NCBI GenBank assembly: GCA_023404955.1
Contig: JAEXZY010000154.1
Coordinates: 1 to 64,000 of the forward strand
Reading direction: 5' to 3'
From: Actinomycetes bacterium
Lineage (GTDB): Bacteria > Actinomycetota > Actinomycetes > Mycobacteriales > Mycobacteriaceae
DNA length: 64,000 nucleotides
Shown: piece after piece, positions 36,901 to 44,699 of the stretch
Position numbering within the stretch: position 1 is the stretch's first letter
Layout of the letters: every line of letters begins with the position of its first letter
Notes under the pieces: model-generated
Told to the model about the DNA's origin: nothing
Databases searched by the model: none
Seen by the model: only the letters and a program-made list of their open reading frames with translations
Program-made: the position numbers and the translations under genes

Positions 36901-38610
36901 CTAGCTGCAGACCGCGCCGACGGCCGCCGAGCCGACCAGCTTGGTGTACTTGGCCAGCACGCCCGTCTTGTACACCGGGGGCAGCGGCGTGAATCCGTCC
37001 TTGCGCGACTCGAATTCGGCCTCGTCGACCAGGATGTCCAACGTGCCGTTGGCGACATCGAGGCGGATGCGGTCGCCGTCGCGGACGAACGCGATGGGTC
37101 CGCCGTCGACGGCTTCCGGCGCGATGTGGCCCACGCACAACCCCGTGGTCCCGCCGGAGAACCGGCCGTCGGTCATCAGCAGGACGTCCTTGCCCAGACC
37201 GGCACCCTTGATCGCGCCGGTGATCGCCAGCATCTCCCGCATGCCGGGGCCGCCCTTGGGGCCCTCGTAGCGGATCACCACGACGTCGCCGTGGGTGATC
37301 GTGCCGTCCTCCAGCGCGTCGAGCGCGGCGCGTTCCCGCTCGAAAACCCGTGCGGTGCCCTCGAACACGTCGGAGTCGAAGCCCGCCGACTTCACCACGG
37401 CGCCCTCCGGGGCGAGCGAGCCGTGCAGGATCGTGATTCCGCCGGTGGGGTGGATCGGGTTGTCCATCGCCCGCAGCACCTTGCCGTCCGGATCCGGCGG
37501 CTCGATGTGGGCCAGGTTCTCCGCCATGGTCTGCCCCGTGACGGTGAGGCAATCGCCATGCAGCAGACCGGCATCGAGCAGAGCCTTCATCACCACGGGC
37601 ACGCCGCCGATCTCGTCGACGTGCTTCATCACGTGGCGGCCGAACGGCTTCACGTCGGCCAGGTGGGGCACCCTGTTCCCGATGCGCGTGAAGTCGGCCA
37701 GCGTCAGCTCGACTTGGGCCTCCCACGCGATGGCCAGTAGGTGCAGCACCGCGTTGGTCGAACCGCCGAACGCCATGACGACGGCGATGGCGTTCTCGAA
37801 CGCCTCCTTGGTGAGGATGTCGCGCGCGGTGATGCCGCGGCGCAGCATCTCGACGACGGCGGCGCCGGAGCGGCGGGCGTACTCGTCGCGGCGGGAGTCG
37901 ATGGCCACCGGAGAAGCGCTGCCCGGCAACGACATTCCGAGGGCCTCGGCGGCGGAGGCCATGGTGTTGGCGGTGTACATGCCGCCGCAGGCGCCCTCAC
38001 CGGGGCAGATCGCGCGCTCGATGATGTCGACGTCCGCACGCGACATGAGCCCGCGCGCGCACGCGCCGACGGCCTCGAACGCGTCGATGATCGTCACTTC
38101 CTTCTCGGTGCCGTCGGTCAGCTTGGCGACGCCGGGCATGATCGAGCCGTTGTAGAGGAACACGTTGGCGAGGTCCAGCCGCGCCGCCGCCATGAGCATG
38201 CCGGGGATGGACTTGTCGCAGCCGGCCAGCAGCACGGTGCCGTCGAGGCGCTCGGCCTGCACGACGGTCTCGACGCTGTCGGCGATGACCTCGCGGGAGA
38301 CCAGCGAGAAGTGCATGCCCTCGTGGCCCATCGAGATGCCGTCGGACACCGAGATGGTGCCGAACTCCAGCGGGTAGCCGCCCGCCTCGTGCACCCCGGC
38401 CTTGACCGCCTGCGCCAGCCGCTGCAGCGACAGGTTGCACGGCGTGATCTCGTTCCACGACGAACCGACGCCGATCTGCGGCTTCACCCAGTCGTCGTCG
38501 CCCATACCGACGGCGCGCAGCATCCCACGGGCAGCGGTCTTCTCCAGGCCGTCGGTGACGTCGCGCGAACGTGGCTTGATGTCAGGGGTCTCCGGAGTCT
38601 CTGAAGGCAT
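36901..38610 (-). CDS. ilvD: dihydroxy-acid dehydratase IlvD
   Basis: 569 residues from ATG 38610; the longer frame start is rejected because CATAAT ends 7 nt before this ATG and the extra 27 residues are unlike the family. Catalyses dehydration of 2,3-dihydroxy-isovalerate and -methylvalerate to 2-keto acids in valine and isoleucine synthesis. Fe-S cysteines lie in LLAGCDKSIPGM and CPGEGACGGMYTANTM; the PCN motif is in ITPCNLSLQ. C-terminal GRFSGGTTGLCVGHIAPEA is conserved. It corresponds to Rv0189c and is divergent from ricR over 79 bp, so copper control of the shared region may touch ilvD. Confidence 0.95.
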   Translation of the reverse strand: MPSETPETPDIKPRSRDVTDGLEKTAARGMLRAVGMGDDDWVKPQIGVGSSWNEITPCNLSLQRLAQAVKAGVHEAGGYPLEFGTISVSDGISMGHEGMHFSLVSREVIADSVETVVQAERLDGTVLLAGCDKSIPGMLMAAARLDLANVFLYNGSIMPGVAKLTDGTEKEVTIIDAFEAVGACARGLMSRADVDIIERAICPGEGACGGMYTANTMASAAEALGMSLPGSASPVAIDSRRDEYARRSGAAVVEMLRRGITARDILTKEAFENAIAVVMAFGGSTNAVLHLLAIAWEAQVELTLADFTRIGNRVPHLADVKPFGRHVMKHVDEIGGVPVVMKALLDAGLLHGDCLTVTGQTMAENLAHIEPPDPDGKVLRAMDNPIHPTGGITILHGSLAPEGAVVKSAGFDSDVFEGTARVFERERAALDALEDGTITHGDVVVIRYEGPKGGPGMREMLAITGAIKGAGLGKDVLLMTDGRFSGGTTGLCVGHIAPEAVDGGPIAFVRDGDRIRLDVANGTLDILVDEAEFESRKDGFTPLPPVYKTGVLAKYTKLVGSAAVGAVCS

Positions 38611-38617
38611 GCCGACG

Positions 38618-38623
38618 ATTATG
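38618..38623 (-). promoter_or_regulatory. leaderless-type -10 box of ilvD
   Basis: Minus strand CATAAT, 7 nt before ATG 38610; it differs from TATAAT at one base. Confidence 0.4.
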
Positions 38624-38658
38624 CGCCTGGCGTTTCCCCCGGCCAAAACATATATGGA

Positions 38659-38673
38659 TACCCCCGTGGGGTA
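38659..38673. promoter_or_regulatory. RicR copper box
   Basis: TACCCCCGTGGGGTA, perfect TACCCC/GGGGTA arms with 3-bp spacer. It agrees with the TACCC-N5-GGGTA palindrome known for RicR. It lies just upstream of the ricR -10, inside the -35/-10 interval. Confidence 0.85.
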
Positions 38674-38677
38674 CGGG

Positions 38678-38683
38678 TAAAGT
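38678..38683 (+). promoter_or_regulatory. leaderless-type -10 box of ricR
   Basis: TAAAGT followed by 6 nt and ATG 38690, with the RicR box directly upstream. Confidence 0.5.
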
Positions 38684-38689
38684 GGCGCC

Positions 38690-39004
38690 ATGACGAATGC
38701 CAGCGATGCGGCGGACCCCGGTTCGCACGGCTACTCGGCGCAAAAGGAGAACTACGCCAAGCGGTTGCGCCGCATCGAGGGGCAGGTCCGCGGGATCGCC
38801 AAGATGATCGACGAGGACAAATACTGCATCGACGTGCTCACCCAGATCAGCGCGGTCAACAGCGCCCTGCAGTCCGTGGCGCTCGGCCTGCTCGACGAGC
38901 ACCTGGGCCACTGCGTGTCACACGCGGTGGCCGCGGGGGGCGATGAGGCGGACGCGAAGCTCGCCGAAGCCTCCGCAGCGATCGCGCGGCTGGTCCGCTC
39001 CTAG
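38690..39004 (+). CDS. ricR: copper-sensing repressor RicR (CsoR family)
   Basis: 104 residues. CsoR-family four-helix pattern: YAKRLRRIEGQVRGIAKMIDEDKYCIDVLTQISAVNSALQSVALGLLDEHLGHCV. Cu(I) ligands are Cys46, His71 and Cys75, with the same spacing as C36-H61-C65 of CsoR. It represses a copper-resistance regulon and releases DNA on Cu(I) binding. Its own promoter carries a perfect copper palindrome, so autoregulation is expected. It corresponds to Rv0190. Its transcript meets a long hairpin at 39008-39070. Confidence 0.92.
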   Translation: MTNASDAADPGSHGYSAQKENYAKRLRRIEGQVRGIAKMIDEDKYCIDVLTQISAVNSALQSVALGLLDEHLGHCVSHAVAAGGDEADAKLAEASAAIARLVRS

Positions 39005-39007
39005 GCA

Positions 39008-39070
39008 CCGCGAAATCGACGTTCTGTAGGCGTCCACTCGCACTTTCGCTACACAACGTCGATCTCGCGG
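39008..39070. terminator. long imperfect hairpin between convergent ricR and UsfY-like genes
   Basis: Arms 39008-39029 and 39049-39070 are complementary at 20 of 22 positions, with a 19-nt loop. The core is ATCGACGTT / AACGTCGAT. It fills the 72-bp gap between two convergent genes and can act as a bidirectional terminator. No T-run follows, as is usual in mycobacteria. It may also be a dispersed intergenic repeat. Confidence 0.6.
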
Positions 39071-39076
39071 AGTGGA

Positions 39077-39382
39077 CTACACCGGTGGCACGTCCTCAGG
39101 TCGCTCGGTCGGGATGTCGATGCCGCGCCGACGCACACGGCGGTGCTCGACGCACAGCCAGCTCACGCCGGCGATGAGTCCGACCACGGCGATCACCGCC
39201 GAGACCATCGCCAGTCCGCTCCTGCCGACGGCGAATCCGCAGAGCGAGAGCGCGAAGGCGATCAGTCCCACAGCGATCATCGTGTGCCCCGGCCAGTTGG
39301 CCGCGTCCTTCAATGTCTCGCCGGCCACCGGACCCAACGGCGCGGCCCGGTCGGGCGATGCGTGCTTGTCGTGTGTGTCCAT
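39077..39382 (-). CDS. UsfY-like small membrane protein
   Basis: 101 residues from ATG 39382. The segment AGETLKDAANWPGHTMIAVGLIAFALSLCGFAVGRSGLAMVSAVIAVVGLIAGVSWLCVEHRRVRRRG follows the layout of UsfY, the small protein encoded next to the rsbW (usfX)/sigF stress genes: a conserved W-P-G, two membrane helices and a terminal EHRR. Here it is not next to sigF, so it is a paralogue. Function unknown; envelope stress is a guess from the family's context. Confidence 0.75.
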   Translation of the reverse strand: MDTHDKHASPDRAAPLGPVAGETLKDAANWPGHTMIAVGLIAFALSLCGFAVGRSGLAMVSAVIAVVGLIAGVSWLCVEHRRVRRRGIDIPTERPEDVPPV

Positions 39383-39450
39383 AGTCGTGAGTCGTTGTCC
39401 GCCAGGTGAATCCGAACGCCGTCGCGCTGTGGCACCGCTCACTTCTGAGC

Positions 39451-40674
39451 TCACTTGTGAGAAAGCCACTGGTGAAGGCGGTCGTAGATCTCCGGATGGT
39501 TGAGCAGATCGAAGTGGTGCAGGCCGGTCAGCACCAGCCCGGCGTCGTCGTCGAACGGCAGCCGACGCTTCCGGCCGCGACCGGAGGCACTGGCCGGGCG
39601 CACCAGGTGGTCACCGACGACCATGCCCAGCGCCGCCGGGGCGGCCGAGGTCGCGACGAAGTGGTAGCGGGCGTGGGGCAGGAACGGTACTTCCCGACAC
39701 CGGTCGCGCAGGAACTCATCGGGATCCGCTTCGGCCCAGTCGTCGTCGAGGACGGACCCGAAGCGCAGATCCTTGATCCCGTCGCTGCGCAGGTTGAGCA
39801 ACTCCGCGATGGCCCGGGTCTCGCGCAGCCGGATCATCAGCCAGCTGGCCGCGTTGACAGTTTTCTCCAGGTCAGCGCCCATGTGCGGGGAGCCCAGGCA
39901 CACCACCTGGCGGGTGGCCCGGCACCACCGGCGGTTGCGCTCGGCGGCGTAGTGGCAGGCCGAGCGGGCCACCAGCCCGCCCATCGAATGACCGATCACG
40001 GCGATGCGACTGATGGGAACCGGCCACACCTCCAGCAGCCGGGTCAGCAGGTCGTCCAGCGCGCGACCGTTCGTCGAGATGTGCAGGCCGGTGTTGTAGC
40101 GGATCTCGATCGGCGTGTAGCCCAGATCCTCGTGCAGGCGCTCGCCGTACCAGGTGGGCGGGGCGCCGGTCGTCGGGCGAGGCGGGCGGTGCCACGATGA
40201 CTCCGTCTGGCAGAGCCCGTGCACGAAGACGGCGAGCTTGTCGGTGGGTTCCGGGAACGCTGCGCTGATCGCGCCGGGGGTGAGCGCCACCGCGTGGCCG
40301 TCCTCGCGGATCGCCATCGGCGCGGCGAACTCGTTGCCGCGTTCCGCGAGCTCGTCGCCGTAGATGCCGTTGAGTGCGGCGATGGCCTCCGCGACACCGC
40401 GCCGCTCGTCGAGCGGCGGATCGTCGTCGAATGCCAGCCCCGCCGCGGCGAACCCGGCGACCTTCGGAGGCACTCGCGCGCCGGTCACCTCGAGTGCGTC
40501 GTAGACCGCGCCGGCGATCGCGTCGTGCACGATCTCCACCGGCCGCGCGGCCGGCCCGATCGAGGAGAACACCCGACCCGCGATACCCGTGTGCATGCCG
40601 CGGACCAGGCCGTTCAGGACGGTCAAGCCCTCTGCGGCCACCTCGCCGAGGGACTGCATGTCCTTCGTGCGCAC
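39451..40674 (-). CDS. alpha/beta hydrolase, lipase-like (PGAP1/triacylglycerol lipase type)
   Basis: 407 residues. An N-terminal helical region of about 145 residues with repeated Ala/Gly segments precedes the hydrolase core: LAVFVHGLCQTESSW (oxyanion), then VIGHSMGGLVARSACHYA (nucleophile Ser), LGSPHMGADLE, and a late LTGLHHFDLLNHPEIY supplying the catalytic His. No signal peptide. The layout is that of mycobacterial esterase/lipases with a permuted or lid-like N-terminal domain. A 16-bp inverted repeat sits upstream (40704-40719). Confidence 0.8.
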   Translation of the reverse strand: MRTKDMQSLGEVAAEGLTVLNGLVRGMHTGIAGRVFSSIGPAARPVEIVHDAIAGAVYDALEVTGARVPPKVAGFAAAGLAFDDDPPLDERRGVAEAIAALNGIYGDELAERGNEFAAPMAIREDGHAVALTPGAISAAFPEPTDKLAVFVHGLCQTESSWHRPPRPTTGAPPTWYGERLHEDLGYTPIEIRYNTGLHISTNGRALDDLLTRLLEVWPVPISRIAVIGHSMGGLVARSACHYAAERNRRWCRATRQVVCLGSPHMGADLEKTVNAASWLMIRLRETRAIAELLNLRSDGIKDLRFGSVLDDDWAEADPDEFLRDRCREVPFLPHARYHFVATSAAPAALGMVVGDHLVRPASASGRGRKRRLPFDDDAGLVLTGLHHFDLLNHPEIYDRLHQWLSHK

Positions 40675-40703
40675 GCCAGTACCCCCTTCGGTGAACAGTT
40701 GTA

Positions 40704-40719
40704 CTTACTCCAGGGTAAG
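40704..40719. promoter_or_regulatory. inverted repeat upstream of the lipase gene
   Basis: CTTAC TCCAGG GTAAG, perfect 5-6-5 repeat, 30-45 bp before the lipase start. On the minus strand it also contains TTACCC. Candidate operator. Confidence 0.4.
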
Positions 40720-40743
40720 GTGCGCGCGGCGGCGAGGCAATCT

Positions 40744-41043
40744 CTACTCGCCCAGGGCGTCCTCGATGCGCTGCACCTTCGCGGTGAGCTGTCCGGTGTG
40801 GCCCGGCCTGATGTCAGCCTTGAGGACCAGGCTGACGCGCGGTGACACCGCGGCGACGGCGTCGACGGCGCGTTTGACCACGGCCATCACCTCATCCCAC
40901 TCGCCCTCGATGTTGGTGAACATGGCGTTGGTCTCGTTGGGCAGGCCGGAGGCGCGGACCACGCGCACCGCCTCGGCGACCGCGTCGCCGACACCGCCGG
41001 ACTGGTCCCCCGCCAGGGGGCTGATGCTGAACGCGACGATCAT
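40744..41043 (-). CDS. MTH1187/YkoF-family thiamine-binding protein
   Basis: 99 residues. Pattern MIVAFSISPLAGDQSGGVGDAVAEAVRVVRASGLPNETNAMFTNIEGEWDEVMAVVKRAVDAV and C-terminal VLKADIRPGHTGQLTAKVQRIEDAL, the one-domain YkoF/MTH1187 ferredoxin-like fold. Members bind thiamine or hydroxymethylpyrimidine, or form tetramers of unknown role. The start is fixed by a TAGGCT box 6 nt upstream. It follows no thiamine genes here. Confidence 0.8.
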   Translation of the reverse strand: MIVAFSISPLAGDQSGGVGDAVAEAVRVVRASGLPNETNAMFTNIEGEWDEVMAVVKRAVDAVAAVSPRVSLVLKADIRPGHTGQLTAKVQRIEDALGE

Positions 41044-41049
41044 CGTCCG

Positions 41050-41055
41050 AGCCTA
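41050..41055 (-). promoter_or_regulatory. leaderless-type -10 box of the thiamine-binding protein gene
   Basis: Minus strand TAGGCT, 6 nt before ATG 41043. Confidence 0.45.
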
Positions 41056-41227
41056 CGGCCCGGGCGATCACCCGCCCCGTAACGCCCGGCGCCGCCCGAG
41101 CGATCATCACTGCAGGTCAGGGCAACCGCGACGGCGGCTGTCCGGGGTACGTCAGCCCGCTGGCCAGGAGAATCGCTCTCGGCGCTGTGCCACACTGGGA
41201 GCAGTCGCGGGACTTGGAGGTACTTGC

Positions 41228-42256
41228 ATGCGGCAGGCAAACAAGAGTCGGTTGATCGCCGTGCTGTCGGTGATGACCGTGGTCGTCGGCATGGTGCTCA
41301 GCGCCCCGTCGGCCCTCGCGCAGCCCGATGTGGCACCGGCGCCGGTGCCCGCGGACCCGTTCGCGCCGCCGCCTCCGCCCAACCCGCTGGCCTTCCCGAA
41401 CCCGTTCGCGCCGCCGCCTGCGCCGGCAGCCGACCCTGCCGTGGGGCCCACCGCGGCCGACCCGTTCGCGGTGATCCCGGGCCAGCCCCAGCCGATCCCG
41501 GAGGGCACGCCTGCAGGGCAGAATCCGAATCCGTTCGTCGGTCAGCCTCCGTTCGTGCCGCCGTCGTTCAACCCCACCAACGGCTCGATCGCCGGCGCGG
41601 CCAAGCCGATCTACATCAACTTCGCGCGGCCCATCGCGAACCGGCAGATGGCGCAGGACGCGGTGCACATCTCGTCGGTGCCGCCGGTGCCGGGCCGTTT
41701 CTACTGGACCAGTGACACCCAGCTGCGCTGGCGCCCGCAGGACTTCTGGCCCGCAGGCACCGTCGTCAACATCGACGCCGCGGGCACCAAGTCCAGCTTC
41801 ACGGTCCCCGAGCAGTTGGTCGCCACCGTCGACGACTCGACGCACACGATGACGATCGTGCGCAACGGCAAGGTGGAGAAGACGTTCCCGGTGTCGATGG
41901 GCAAGCCCGACGGTAAGCACGAGACCAAGAACGGCACGTACTACGTACTGGAGAAGTTCGCGGACATCGTCATGGACTCCTCGACCTACGGGGTGCCCGT
42001 CGACTCGGCCGAGGGCTACAAGCTCAAGGTGCAGGACGCCGTACGCATCGACAACAGCGGCATCTTCGTGCACAGCGCGCCGTGGTCTGTGGGTGACCAA
42101 GGGAAACGCAACGTCAGCCACGGCTGTATCAACCTCAGCCCCGCCAACGCGCAGTGGTTCTACGACAACTTCGGCAGCGGGGATCCCGTCGTGGTGAAGA
42201 ACTCCACGGGCCTCTACAACCAGCCCGACGGTGCGTCGGACTGGCAGATGTTCTGA
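41228..42256 (+). CDS. L,D-transpeptidase (Rv0192-like, class of LdtMt4)
   Basis: 342 residues from ATG 41228, with GGAGG 7 nt upstream. A signal peptide (ends SALAQP near 32) is followed by a Pro/Ala-rich linker (PFAPPPPPNPLAFPNPFAPP), a bacterial Ig-like domain (about 125-195) and a YkuD catalytic domain: IVRNGKVEKTFPVSMGKPDGKHETKNGTYYV, then FVHSAPWSV and SHGCINLSPANAQWF with catalytic Cys near residue 300. It forms 3-3 cross-links in peptidoglycan outside the membrane. Place and domains agree with Rv0192. Confidence 0.9.
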   Translation: MRQANKSRLIAVLSVMTVVVGMVLSAPSALAQPDVAPAPVPADPFAPPPPPNPLAFPNPFAPPPAPAADPAVGPTAADPFAVIPGQPQPIPEGTPAGQNPNPFVGQPPFVPPSFNPTNGSIAGAAKPIYINFARPIANRQMAQDAVHISSVPPVPGRFYWTSDTQLRWRPQDFWPAGTVVNIDAAGTKSSFTVPEQLVATVDDSTHTMTIVRNGKVEKTFPVSMGKPDGKHETKNGTYYVLEKFADIVMDSSTYGVPVDSAEGYKLKVQDAVRIDNSGIFVHSAPWSVGDQGKRNVSHGCINLSPANAQWFYDNFGSGDPVVVKNSTGLYNQPDGASDWQMF

Positions 42257-42328
42257 CGTCCTGACCTGGACCGGCCGCCGCCGGCCACCCGCCGTGCCAC
42301 GATGAGGTGAGGCGAAGGGTGGGCGCAG

Positions 42329-43258
42329 ATGCCCGGTGACGGCAAGGCGGTGGTCCGCACCGTCGGTGTGCTCCTGCTGACGCTCGCCGCCATCGTCGCG
42401 CTGCGCGGCGTGCTTCCCGGTGCGCAGCCTCCGTCCCCCGAGCCCGAGGCCGACGGGCCGGGCTCGATGGCCGCGGTCGTCATCATGCTCGTCGTGTCCG
42501 TGACGGCAATCGCCGTGTCCGTCGCCGCGCGGGCCAGGCCGCCGCGCCCACGCCAGTCGGAGTGGGAACCCCCGCGGCGCGATGACGCAACCGGCGGCGC
42601 GTTCCCGTGGCGACTGCTCGCGATCGCCGCGGCCGCGCTGCTCGCCTGGCTACTGATCGTCCTGCTGTTGATGCGGTGGGCGTCGACGATCGACCCGTCA
42701 GACCCCGGCGCCGCAGCGCCTCCCGCAACGGACGCTTTGGAGGCGCCACCGGAGGACGGCGACGCCCGTCCCGACGACGGCGCGGGCGGCAGCGCGTTCG
42801 ATCTGCTGTTGGGCACCGCTGTCGCGCTGCTCCTGCTGTCCGTCATCGCCTCGTTGACCGCTCGCCGCCGCACCCCCGCAGCACCGGCCGGCACCGACAG
42901 GCCCGAGCCAAGCGTGCCGCGGGCACCCGCTCCAGACCTGGCGCGGGCGGCCGAGCTGGGCCTGGCCGAGGTCGGCGACCGCAGCCGCGATCCGCGAGAA
43001 GCGATCATCGCCTGCTACGTCGCGATGGAACAGGAGCTGGAGAAATCACCGGGCACCGTCCCGCAGGCCTCCGACACGCCGGCCGAGGTGCTCGCCCGCG
43101 CCGTCGCTCGCCGTGCCGTCCACGCGGGCAGTGCCGCGCAGCTGGTCGATCTGTTCGAGGAGGCGCGCTTCAGCCCGCACGTGATGAACGAAGGTCACCG
43201 GGACGACGCCGTGCGCGCGCTGCAGGTGGTCCAGCGTGAATTGCAGGGCGCCACATGA
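42329..43258 (+). CDS. DUF4129 membrane protein, first gene of a MoxR-type operon
   Basis: 309 residues. Three hydrophobic segments: VVRTVGVLLLTLAAIVALRGVL, AAVVIMLVVSVTAIAVSVAARA and WRLLAIAAAALLAWLLIVLLLMRW, with a fourth near residue 160-180. The C-terminal soluble part is the DUF4129 region: DPREAIIACYVAMEQELEKSPGTVPQASDTPAEVLARAV, ending LVDLFEEARFSPHVMNEGHRDDAVRAL. In other actinobacteria this domain accompanies MoxR ATPases and DUF58 proteins, as here. ATGA coupling to the next gene. Size and order recall Rv3166c of the H37Rv moxR3 locus. Confidence 0.8.
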   Translation: MPGDGKAVVRTVGVLLLTLAAIVALRGVLPGAQPPSPEPEADGPGSMAAVVIMLVVSVTAIAVSVAARARPPRPRQSEWEPPRRDDATGGAFPWRLLAIAAAALLAWLLIVLLLMRWASTIDPSDPGAAAPPATDALEAPPEDGDARPDDGAGGSAFDLLLGTAVALLLLSVIASLTARRRTPAAPAGTDRPEPSVPRAPAPDLARAAELGLAEVGDRSRDPREAIIACYVAMEQELEKSPGTVPQASDTPAEVLARAVARRAVHAGSAAQLVDLFEEARFSPHVMNEGHRDDAVRALQVVQRELQGAT

Positions 43259-43737
43259 CCCGGATCAACGCGGCCGCGGTGGCGCTCGTTCTCGCGGTCG
43301 AGGTCTGTGCGTTCGCCGTCGCCGATCGCACCCTGGTGGTCACCGTCACCGGGGCCGCGCTGGTCGTCGCGCTGATCGGGATCCGCGGACATCTGAATCG
43401 TCGCGCCGACGCGGAGCCGGACACCCCCGCTGATGCAGCTGAGATCTCGTTGCAGCGCTGGCGATCTCGCACCGAGACCCTGATCTCGTGGGCCGACTCC
43501 ACGCGCGCGGACTGGGATCGCCGGCTGCGCCCCATGCTGGCGCGCCAGTTCGAGCTCGCGGTGGGTGCACGAAAACGCAAAGACCCGAACACAGTCGACG
43601 CCACCGGACGGATGCTGTTCGGGGAACGGCTCTGGCCATGGGTGGACCCCGACAACATCTCCCGCACCGGCACGGCCGAGCCGGGACCCGGGCGCGACGT
43701 GCTCGACGAGATCCTCCAGCGGCTGGCCCGGCTGTGA
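43255..43737 (+). CDS. conserved membrane protein of the MoxR operon
   Basis: 160 residues; the Rv3165c counterpart is of similar size. Two adjacent N-terminal helices (NAAAVALVLAVEVCAFAVADRT and VVTVTGAALVVALIGI), then a charged cytoplasmic region containing FELAVGARKRKDPNTVDATGRMLFGERLWPWVDPDNISR. Function unknown. It is coupled by ATGA to the DUF4129 gene and by GTGA to the MoxR gene. Confidence 0.75.
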   Translation: MTRINAAAVALVLAVEVCAFAVADRTLVVTVTGAALVVALIGIRGHLNRRADAEPDTPADAAEISLQRWRSRTETLISWADSTRADWDRRLRPMLARQFELAVGARKRKDPNTVDATGRMLFGERLWPWVDPDNISRTGTAEPGPGRDVLDEILQRLARL

Positions 43738-44699
43738 GCGCACCGTTGGCGTCCACCACCGCGGCGTGTGACGCAGTGCTCGACGAGATCGGCCGCGCGG
43801 TCGTCGGCAAACGCGAGGCGCTGAGGCTGATCCTCATCACGGTGCTCGCCCGCGGCCACGTGCTCATCGAGGATCTGCCGGGTCTGGGAAAGACGTTGAT
43901 CGCCAAGTCCTTTGCCGCGGCGCTCGGCCTGCGCTTCACCCGTGTCCAGTTCACCCCGGACCTGTTGCCCGCCGACCTGCTGGGCTCGACCATCTACGAC
44001 ATGCAGTCGGGTCGCTTCGAATTCCGCGGCGGGCCCATCTTCACGAACCTGCTGCTGGGTGACGAGATCAACCGGACCCCGCCCAAGACGCAGGCGGCGC
44101 TGCTCGAGGCGATGGCCGAACGACAGGTCAGCATCGACGGGGTGACCCACCGGCTGCCCGAGCCGTTCCTCGTGCTGGCCACCGACAACCCGATCGAGTA
44201 CGAGGGCACCTACCCGCTGCCCGAAGCTCAGCTGGACCGCTTCGCGCTGAGGCTCGAGCTGAAATACCTGTCCGCAGAAGACGAGACGACAATGCTGCGA
44301 CGCCGCCTGCAGCGCGGCTCGGCACCGGCCGAGGTGACCGAGGTGGTCACCGCGCAGGAACTGCTCGTCATGCAGGAGACGGTGGAGCTGGTCACCGTGC
44401 ACGACGACGTACTCACCTATGTGGTCGCCCTGGCCGCGGCGAGCCGCCACCACCCGCAGGTCGCCGTCGGCGTCAGCCCCCGCGCGGAACTTGACCTGGT
44501 GCAGCTGGCCCGGGCCCGCGCGCTGCTGCTGGGCCGCGACTACGTGATCCCCGAGGACGTCAAGGCGCTGGCTGTGCCGGTGATGGCACACCGCATCAGC
44601 CTGCGGCCGGAGATGTGGGTGCGCAAGGTCGCCGGCGCCGACGTGGTCGACGACCTGCTGCGCCGCACCCCGGTCCCGCGGGCCCGGGGGACCTCGTGA
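43734..44699 (+). CDS. MoxR family AAA+ ATPase
   Basis: 321 residues from GTG 43734 (GTGA overlap). Walker A LIEDLPGLGKTLIAKSFAAAL (about 42-62), Walker B LLLGDEINRTPPKTQAALLEAMAERQVS, sensor ATDNPIEYEGTYPLPEAQLDRF, and sensor 2 region SPRAELDLVQLARARALL. MoxR proteins act as chaperone-like ATPases for VWA/DUF58 partners, one of which is encoded next. Order and sizes match the moxR3 locus (Rv3166c-Rv3162c), which in H37Rv lies far away, so here it is translocated or duplicated. Confidence 0.88.
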   Translation: MSAPLASTTAACDAVLDEIGRAVVGKREALRLILITVLARGHVLIEDLPGLGKTLIAKSFAAALGLRFTRVQFTPDLLPADLLGSTIYDMQSGRFEFRGGPIFTNLLLGDEINRTPPKTQAALLEAMAERQVSIDGVTHRLPEPFLVLATDNPIEYEGTYPLPEAQLDRFALRLELKYLSAEDETTMLRRRLQRGSAPAEVTEVVTAQELLVMQETVELVTVHDDVLTYVVALAAASRHHPQVAVGVSPRAELDLVQLARARALLLGRDYVIPEDVKALAVPVMAHRISLRPEMWVRKVAGADVVDDLLRRTPVPRARGTS

